26,664 bases of DNA, taken from positions 1 through 26,664 of the forward strand of contig CAJMHI010000027.1 of assembly GCA_905213155.1 (NCBI GenBank). The letters are read 5' to 3'. The notes under the pieces were generated by a model. That model was not told where the DNA came from, searched no databases, and was given only the letters and a program-made list of their open reading frames with translations. The position numbers and the translations under genes were made by a program. The stretch is from an uncultured Acidaminococcus sp. GTDB lineage: Bacteria; Bacillota; Negativicutes; Acidaminococcales; Acidaminococcaceae. This document shows, one piece after another, positions 22,431 through 26,664 of this stretch. Positions within the stretch are counted from its first letter, which is position 1. Each line of letters opens with the position of its first letter.

Positions 22431-22439
22431 TGGTATAAT
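22431..22439 (+). promoter_or_regulatory. Extended -10 promoter for the lipoprotein unit
   Basis: TGGTATAAT is a perfect extended -10 element. A possible TTGCTT -35 lies 19 nt upstream, which is too far to be ideal. Transcription would start near 22446, leaving a leader of about 50 nt to the ATG at 22498. This argues against the upstream in-frame ATG at 22438 as the true start. Confidence 0.65.
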
Positions 22440-22497
22440 GAAATGCAAAGATTTTATATACAGAAGAAAAAGTGGATACGTAACTGAAGGAGTTTTT

Positions 22498-23247
22498 ATG
22501 AAAAAAATTATAGTTCTACTGCTGGGCATGCTGGCGCTGTTAACTTTTGGCTGTGGACAGACGTCCAAAGTAGAACGGATCCAGGTAGCTTCCTATCCCA
22601 ACTGGGTACAAATCAAGGTGGGAACGCAGGCTGCATTTTCAGTCCCGCCGGATCTGACGGTGCAGACGGAAGCCGATCGCATGGCATTGCAAAAGAATCC
22701 TAAGCTGGATGCTTTAGCCAAATACTGGGTGGAGCAACAAGCCAAAATAGCGGCGGCCGATGGTTGCGTGATTGTGCAAAACGGGCAAATGGCACCGGTC
22801 CCCTGGGAAGATCCGGGACACTATGCCTGGGTGGAATTTAAAACCCTGCCCAGTAAGGAAGTCCTGCCACGCTACGGACAGAATCTGGGCCTTACAGGGA
22901 ACGAAATTAAGGACTTTGGGCAAATCACGCAGAAGACACTGGAAGCTACTGCTAATAAGGACTTACCAGCCGGGTACGTCATACGGTTTTCTAATTGGCA
23001 GCCCATGGAAAGCGTGATTGTGAATGGGGTAGAAACCCTCCACACGGCCTTTACTGTAGAGATCCTTTTGCAGGGAAATAGTAAATGTGCACTGCATGGG
23101 GAGCGCTGGACGCTGTTTAACCGGGATCGGATCCACACACTAATGGTCGTATGGAATCAAAAAGATGATGCTTACTGGCAGCAATCTAATATGGATTTGA
23201 AAAAAATTATCACCACTTTGGAAATTACGCCAAGCGAGAAAAAATAA
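22498..23247 (+). CDS. Predicted lipoprotein of unknown function
   Basis: Encodes 249 residues. Basic MKK and a hydrophobic stretch lead to LALLTFGC, where C19 is a plausible lipidation site, although threonine at -3 is not the usual leucine. The mature part is soluble, with no repeats or membrane helices. It contains FSVPPDLTV and a C-terminal LHGERWTLFNRDRIHTLMVV region that resembles small lipid-anchored beta proteins of unknown role. I do not recognise a family. ATG 22498 follows GAAGGAG. A dehydrogenase gene begins 24 nt after its stop and is probably cotranscribed. Confidence 0.75.
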   Translation: MKKIIVLLLGMLALLTFGCGQTSKVERIQVASYPNWVQIKVGTQAAFSVPPDLTVQTEADRMALQKNPKLDALAKYWVEQQAKIAAADGCVIVQNGQMAPVPWEDPGHYAWVEFKTLPSKEVLPRYGQNLGLTGNEIKDFGQITQKTLEATANKDLPAGYVIRFSNWQPMESVIVNGVETLHTAFTVEILLQGNSKCALHGERWTLFNRDRIHTLMVVWNQKDDAYWQQSNMDLKKIITTLEITPSEKK

Positions 23248-23271
23248 AACTGGGAGCAGAAAGGAGTCAGG

Positions 23272-24195
23272 ATGATGACGACATTTCATGATATTGGTTT
23301 TATTGGTACGGGAATTATGGGAAAATCCATGCTACGCAATGTGCAAAAAGCAGGCTTTACCATGCACTGCTTTGCACGGCATCCGGAAAAAGTCGCAGAT
23401 CTGAAAGCAGAAGGTGTAGCCGTTCACCCCTCTATTGCGGAATTGGCGAAGGTTTGTGATTGCGTAATTACCATTGTGGGTTTTCCCAAGGACGTAGAAG
23501 AAGTCTATTTTGGTAAGGAAGCCCTTTTTGACAGTGCCAAAAGCGGTGCTTATCTGGTAGATATGACGACGACCAGTCCTACACTTGCTAAGCGGCTGTA
23601 TCAGGAAGGGAAAAAGAAAGGCTTCCATGTCATGGATGCTCCTGTAACCGGTGGAGATACGGGCGCTAAAAATGGGACGCTATCCATTCTGGCAGGCGGG
23701 GATGCGGAGGATTATGAGACACTGCTGCCCGTTTTTAAAGCCATGGGGACCAATATCAATCATATGGGAGCTGCCGGAATGGGGCAGCATGCCAAAATGG
23801 CCAATCAGATCATGATTGCTGGCGCCCTATCAGGAGTTTGCGAGGCATTTAGCTATGCCAGAGCCAACAAACTGGACCTGGAAAAACTGCTGGCGGCGGT
23901 CAAAACCGGTGCGGCAGGCAGTGCCCAGCTTAATGCCTATGGAGAAAAAATGATCCAGAGCGATTTTGCTCCCGGATTTTTTGTAAAGCATTTTATCAAA
24001 GACATGCGCCTTGCCAACCAGGAGGCAGAACAAAAGGGGCTTACGCTTCCGGTACTGCAACAGGTGCTGGGCGAATATCTGGCACTGGAAGAAGAAGGAC
24101 AGGGCAATGAAGGCACACAGGTGCTTCTCACCTATTACGATAAAAAAAGGGAAAAGCCCCAGTATGGGTTGTTTGCTTCCGTACTACAGCAGTAA
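23272..24195 (+). CDS. NAD(P)-binding beta-hydroxyacid dehydrogenase (3-hydroxyisobutyrate dehydrogenase family)
   Basis: Encodes 307 residues. The Rossmann motif is GFIGTGIMG (9-17), the substrate-binding signature is DAPVTGGDTGAKNG (122-135), and the catalytic lysine K175 lies in GQHAKMANQ with N178. These features define the 3-hydroxyisobutyrate dehydrogenase, tartronate semialdehyde reductase and glyoxylate/succinic-semialdehyde reductase family. Members reversibly oxidise 3-hydroxy acids to semialdehydes with NAD(P). The exact substrate cannot be told. ATG 23272 follows AAGGAG, and ATG 23275 is an equal alternative. A terminator follows. Confidence 0.9.
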   Translation: MMTTFHDIGFIGTGIMGKSMLRNVQKAGFTMHCFARHPEKVADLKAEGVAVHPSIAELAKVCDCVITIVGFPKDVEEVYFGKEALFDSAKSGAYLVDMTTTSPTLAKRLYQEGKKKGFHVMDAPVTGGDTGAKNGTLSILAGGDAEDYETLLPVFKAMGTNINHMGAAGMGQHAKMANQIMIAGALSGVCEAFSYARANKLDLEKLLAAVKTGAAGSAQLNAYGEKMIQSDFAPGFFVKHFIKDMRLANQEAEQKGLTLPVLQQVLGEYLALEEEGQGNEGTQVLLTYYDKKREKPQYGLFASVLQQ

Positions 24196-24211
24196 GCATG
24201 GAAAAAATTTT

Positions 24212-24239
24212 GGGACGTCTGCAAGGCGTCCCGATTTTT
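24212..24239 (+). terminator. Terminator after the dehydrogenase gene
   Basis: GGGACG (24212-24217) and CGTCCC (24227-24232) form a GC-rich stem around a 9-nt loop, followed by GATTTTT. It begins 16 nt after the stop codon and lies immediately before the promoter of the next unit. Confidence 0.85.
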
Positions 24240-24240
24240 G

Positions 24241-24269
24241 TTGACCAGTCTTCTTGACATCTCTATAAT
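24241..24269 (+). promoter_or_regulatory. Near-consensus promoter of the ureohydrolase-folT unit
   Basis: TTGACC (24241-24246), a 17-nt spacer and TATAAT (24264-24269) form an excellent sigma-A promoter with a start near 24276. A second TTGACA (24254-24259) lies in the spacer but has no good -10 at 17 nt. The leader to the ATG at 24321 is about 45 nt. Confidence 0.85.
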
Positions 24270-24320
24270 GGTAGCATACGCAGAAAACAATGATTACAAA
24301 ATATAAGGAGTAAGAACAAC

Positions 24321-25289
24321 ATGGATAATTTCAGTCTGCAAAAACCTTTGAATATGGCCCCTACAGGGATTGCCACGTTTGCCAAAACAGCGCTCGCTAC
24401 GGATATTTATCATCTGGATGCGGATATTGCCGTGCTGGGAGCTCCTTTTGACCTGGCTATTCAGGGGCGTACCGGCTGCCGCCTGGGACCCCGGGGCATT
24501 CGTCTGGGCTCTACCCGCTTTAGCTATAAAAAGGGTGGGACCTACGATTCTGAGCGGGATACTTTGTATATGGATACGGATAAATGGCGCGTGGTGGACT
24601 GCGGTGATGTGGATTATATTCCTGGAGATTTGACCGGTACCATGGCAAACCTTAGGGAGGCCACGCGGATTATTCAGACACAGGGGTCGCTGCCCGTTGT
24701 GCTGGGCGGCGACTGCGCCGTGGATTACCCTGTGCTCCAGGGAATGGAAGGTATCGGGCCATTTGACATCGTTCATATTGATGCACACCTGGACTGGACT
24801 AAGCCACTGGACGGGCAAAAATATTTTAATGGGTCCCCTATGCGTAATGCGGCAGCACTGCCTTATGTAGGGCGTATCCTGCATCTGGGGATTCGGGGGA
24901 TTGGCAGCAGCGGGCCGGAAGACTTCGCAGAAGCCAGGGCCCACGGCGATGGGATTTATTCTGTAAAAGAAGTACGGAGTAAAGGCATTGCGGCGATTTT
25001 GGAAGAGTTTCAACCCCAGTCTCGGATTGTACTGTGTTTTGATATTGATGCAATGGATGCGGTATATGCACCGGCTACCGGATCCCCTATGTTTGGCGGA
25101 TTTACCTATGATGACGCTGTAGAAATGCTGGAAGCCATTGCCAAAAAATCGGATCTGGCTGCTATGGTGCTGACAGAAGTGGCACCGCCATTTGACGATA
25201 TTGGGGGCACGACAGGATATCTGGCGGCTCGCTTGATTTCCGATATGCTGGGTTTTGCCACGAAAGAAAAAGAAAAGAAAAGAGGCTGA
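24321..25289 (+). CDS. Ureohydrolase (arginase/agmatinase fold) with GGDC metal motif
   Basis: Encodes 322 residues of the arginase/agmatinase/formimidoylglutamase superfamily, which hydrolyses guanidino or formimino groups with two Mn ions. HIDAHLD (152-158) and FDIDAMD (240-246) carry the expected Asp/His ligands, and EVAPPFD (286-292) closes the site. The first ligand motif reads GGDC (129-132, codon TGC) where the family normally has GGDH, so C132 replaces a metal-binding histidine. GTGxxxAPxTG is present as APATGSP. It may use another metal, have an altered substrate, or be an agmatinase-like paralog. The ATG follows AAGGAG. Confidence 0.85.
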   Translation: MDNFSLQKPLNMAPTGIATFAKTALATDIYHLDADIAVLGAPFDLAIQGRTGCRLGPRGIRLGSTRFSYKKGGTYDSERDTLYMDTDKWRVVDCGDVDYIPGDLTGTMANLREATRIIQTQGSLPVVLGGDCAVDYPVLQGMEGIGPFDIVHIDAHLDWTKPLDGQKYFNGSPMRNAAALPYVGRILHLGIRGIGSSGPEDFAEARAHGDGIYSVKEVRSKGIAAILEEFQPQSRIVLCFDIDAMDAVYAPATGSPMFGGFTYDDAVEMLEAIAKKSDLAAMVLTEVAPPFDDIGGTTGYLAARLISDMLGFATKEKEKKRG

Positions 25290-25294
25290 AGACT

Positions 25295-25807
25295 ATGGCA
25301 TGGCAGCAGAAAAAAAGACCGGGGCAATGGATTACCATGCTTGGATTCTGCCTTGCCATGGAACTCATTCTGGCGCGGTTTCTCTCCCTCCATACGATGA
25401 ACCTGAAAATTGGACTTAGCTTTTTGCCGCTGGCCGTTGCCGGTTTTTGGGGAGGACCTCTTGCCGGGGGCTTGGTAGGCGCATTGGGGGACTTGATCGG
25501 GGCGACCTTATTTCCCGTAGGCCCCTACTTTCCCGGATTTACCCTGTCTGCTTTTTTAGACGGGGTGGTGTACGGGGTGTGCTTTCAGCATGGGATTGAT
25601 AAAAAGCATATTTTTCTGGCGGCAGCGATTGTACAGCTGGGCATTAGCCTGGGGCTTAATACGTTTTGGCTTACGGTACTATTTCAAACGCCCTGGCAGG
25701 CGATGGTGGCGTTGCGCTTGTTCCAGTGCGGAGTGGGATTTGTGCTAAAGTGCGTATTGCTTTCCGTTGTGCTTCCTCTGCTACAAAAAAGGGGAGTACG
25801 TGCATAA
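25295..25807 (+). CDS. folT: Folate-type ECF transporter substrate-binding component
   Basis: Encodes 170 residues with about five or six membrane helices. RFLSLHTMNLKIGLSFLPLA (33-52 approx.), GALGDLIGATLFPVGPYFPG and FTLSAFLDGVVYG are typical of FolT, the S component that binds folate and works with a shared EcfA-EcfA'-EcfT energising module. That module is not in the window. It starts five nucleotides after the ureohydrolase stop, with GAGG 9 nt upstream inside that gene's end, so the two genes are cotranscribed. The stop codon is part of the terminator stem. Folate as substrate is by family resemblance. Confidence 0.82.
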   Translation: MAWQQKKRPGQWITMLGFCLAMELILARFLSLHTMNLKIGLSFLPLAVAGFWGGPLAGGLVGALGDLIGATLFPVGPYFPGFTLSAFLDGVVYGVCFQHGIDKKHIFLAAAIVQLGISLGLNTFWLTVLFQTPWQAMVALRLFQCGVGFVLKCVLLSVVLPLLQKRGVRA

Positions 25808-25846
25808 AAGAGGCGAACCACAATCCATGTGGTCCGCCTCTTTTAT
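25804..25846. terminator. Bidirectional terminator after folT
   Basis: ATAAAAGAGGCG (25804-25815) pairs with CGCCTCTTTTAT (25835-25846), and within it ACCACA (25817-25822) pairs with TGTGGT (25828-25833). The A and T runs give U-tracts on both strands. It can end folT (+) and the convergent gene at 25917 (-). Its left arm contains the folT TAA. Confidence 0.9.
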
Positions 25847-25916
25847 AGCTACGGTTTGAAATAAGTCGCAGCAGATCTGTTTCTATTCTTGTTTTGCTTG
25901 TGGCTGCAGCTGTTTT

Positions 25917-26471
25917 TTAATGGCTGATGAGATAGCTTTTTAGCGCATCGCACAGGGCCATTCCCAAGGTACCGGGCGCTAGGGGATACCAGGAAGCATC
26001 ACTGGCTTTTCCGGAGCGGGTACAGTTGCCCAATCCATCATACACGTACTGATATAGATCTGAATACACTCGCAAGCGTACATCGTATTGGCTTAGTAGC
26101 AGGGTCTTCTGCCCCGTTGTCCGGTCTGTCCAGCGGTTCCAAAGGGTAAGAATGCCTTTTTTCTCGTCGTACTGGATACTTTGGGTATCGTAGGCTACGG
26201 TGTAGCGGCTGTTGGATGCCACCACCTGCCATACGGCAGCTTCTTTATCGGGAGCTTCAGGCATGACTTCTTTTGGTTCGTTACTTGTAGGAGACTCCGC
26301 CTTTTTGGTGGATTGAACTGTTTGGAATTCCATTTTTTCCGGTGCTGTGGCCGTAACTGTTTCCTTTGGGGAGGAGATTTTTACAGGACGCGCTGCAACA
26401 GCGGCTGTCCCAGCGGGAGTACTGTATACGAGAGCTGCCACCAGCAGGGAAAGACAGAATATTTTCTTCAT
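25917..26471 (-). CDS. Secreted protein resembling the surface-adhesin E family
   Basis: Encodes 184 residues with a clear signal peptide (MKK plus hydrophobic LSLLVAALVY, likely cut near TAAVA). A Pro/Thr/Lys-rich, low-complexity linker (about 28-78) leads to a globular C-terminal part with WQVVASNSRYTVAYDTQSI, LTLWNRWT and WYPLAPGTLGMALCDAL. This pattern resembles the surface-adhesin E-like domain found in many Negativicutes secreted proteins, whose real role is mostly unknown. The ATG follows AAAGGA on the minus strand. It is a single-gene unit ending toward the terminator at 25804-25846. Confidence 0.72.
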   Translation of the reverse strand: MKKIFCLSLLVAALVYSTPAGTAAVAARPVKISSPKETVTATAPEKMEFQTVQSTKKAESPTSNEPKEVMPEAPDKEAAVWQVVASNSRYTVAYDTQSIQYDEKKGILTLWNRWTDRTTGQKTLLLSQYDVRLRVYSDLYQYVYDGLGNCTRSGKASDASWYPLAPGTLGMALCDALKSYLISH

Positions 26472-26502
26472 ATGCTGACATCCTTTCCTTCATTCTACCG
26501 TT

Positions 26503-26511
26503 ATTGTACCA
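26503..26511 (-). promoter_or_regulatory. Promoter of the adhesin E-like gene
   Basis: On the minus strand TGGTACAAT (26511-26503) is an extended -10 element about 32 bases upstream of the ATG at 26471. No good -35 is visible at 17 nt, which is tolerated by extended -10 promoters. Confidence 0.6.
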
Positions 26512-26527
26512 CAGCCATCGCTTTTCA

Positions 26528-26536
26528 TGGTATAAT
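26528..26536 (+). promoter_or_regulatory. Extended -10 promoter reading out of the window
   Basis: TGGTATAAT on the plus strand is a perfect extended -10 with predicted start near 26543. Together with the opposite promoter at 26503-26511 it forms a compact divergent pair. The gene it serves is not clear because the window ends 120 bases later. Confidence 0.6.
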
Positions 26537-26622
26537 TACTATGGATTTAATTGTGCGGTTAAGCATATAAAGATAACAGGTTGCAATTTTGCCTATACCC
26601 ACATGCTATAAGGAGACCAGCT

Positions 26623-26652
26623 ATGAAAAATCAAGCAAAATTTAGCCCATAA
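26623..26652 (+). CDS. Possible 9-codon leader peptide at the right edge
   Basis: ATG 26623 is well placed after AAGGAG (26610-26615), but the frame stops at TAA 26650-26652 after nine codons (MKNQAKFSP). It may be a leader peptide, a truncated gene or a chance frame. Too little sequence follows to decide. Confidence 0.25.
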   Translation: MKNQAKFSP

Positions 26653-26664
26653 TTACTTTCTCGC

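Noticed and set aside
24254..24259. Second TTGACA as -35 of the ureohydrolase promoter
   Set aside because: A -10 at 17 nt would be TACGCA, which is poor. The TTGACC-17-TATAAT pair is far better.
1..26664. CRISPR array, tRNA, rRNA, insertion sequence or prophage genes
   Set aside because: I saw no regularly spaced repeats, no tRNA-like cloverleaf, no transposase or integrase frame and no terminal inverted repeats with target duplications.

Overview
The window is a bacterial chromosome segment. It starts in the last codons of an EF-Tu gene (tuf) and then carries an almost uninterrupted S10-spc-alpha ribosomal protein supercluster (about 283-14564, all on the + strand). Strong AGGAGG-type ribosome binding sites, many GTG/TTG starts, zinc-type S14 and a zinc-finger-bearing L24 point to a Firmicutes-type bacterium. 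The metabolic genes that follow (ferredoxin-dependent 2-oxoacid oxidoreductase, family III CoA-transferase) fit a strict anaerobe. My inference is a gut-type amino-acid- or carboxylate-fermenting member of the Negativicutes, perhaps Acidaminococcaceae. The sequence alone does not prove the genus.

Region 1 (1-14640): the tuf 3' end and its terminator, a 175-nt tuf-rpsJ spacer with paired hairpins and a possible 34-codon leader ORF, then rpsJ-rplC-rplD-rplW-rplB-rpsS-rplV-rpsC-rplP-rpmC-rpsQ-rplN-rplX-rplE-rpsZ-rpsH-rplF-rplR-rpsE-rpmD-rplO-secY-adk-infA-rpmJ-rpsM-rpsK-rpsD-rpoA-rplQ. Gene order is classical, except that no methionine aminopeptidase gene (map) lies between adk and infA. A long bidirectional terminator closes the cluster.

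Region 2 (14626-22410): an accessory catabolic divergon. An IclR-family regulator and one YjiH-type Gate-domain membrane protein are read leftward. A second YjiH-type protein, a 2x[4Fe-4S] ferredoxin-like subunit, the alpha, beta and gamma subunits of a Kor/Vor-type 2-oxoacid:ferredoxin oxidoreductase and a HadA-like family III CoA-transferase are read rightward and end at a hairpin terminator. The -35 boxes of the two divergent promoters are almost adjacent. A perfect 12-bp palindrome sits at the predicted rightward transcription start and is the obvious candidate operator. The parts suggest import of an organic acid, oxidative decarboxylation to an acyl-CoA with ferredoxin reduction, and CoA recycling onto another acid. 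The substrate is unknown. This is the most promising candidate for an undescribed system in the window.

Region 3 (22411-26664): three small units. The first is a predicted lipoprotein plus a 3-hydroxyisobutyrate dehydrogenase-like enzyme behind an extended -10 promoter. The second is an arginase/agmatinase-fold protein, whose first metal-ligand motif reads GGDC instead of GGDH, plus a folate-type ECF S component (FolT), behind a near-consensus promoter. The third is a leftward secreted protein resembling the surface-adhesin E family. At the right edge another extended -10 promoter drives something that leaves the window.
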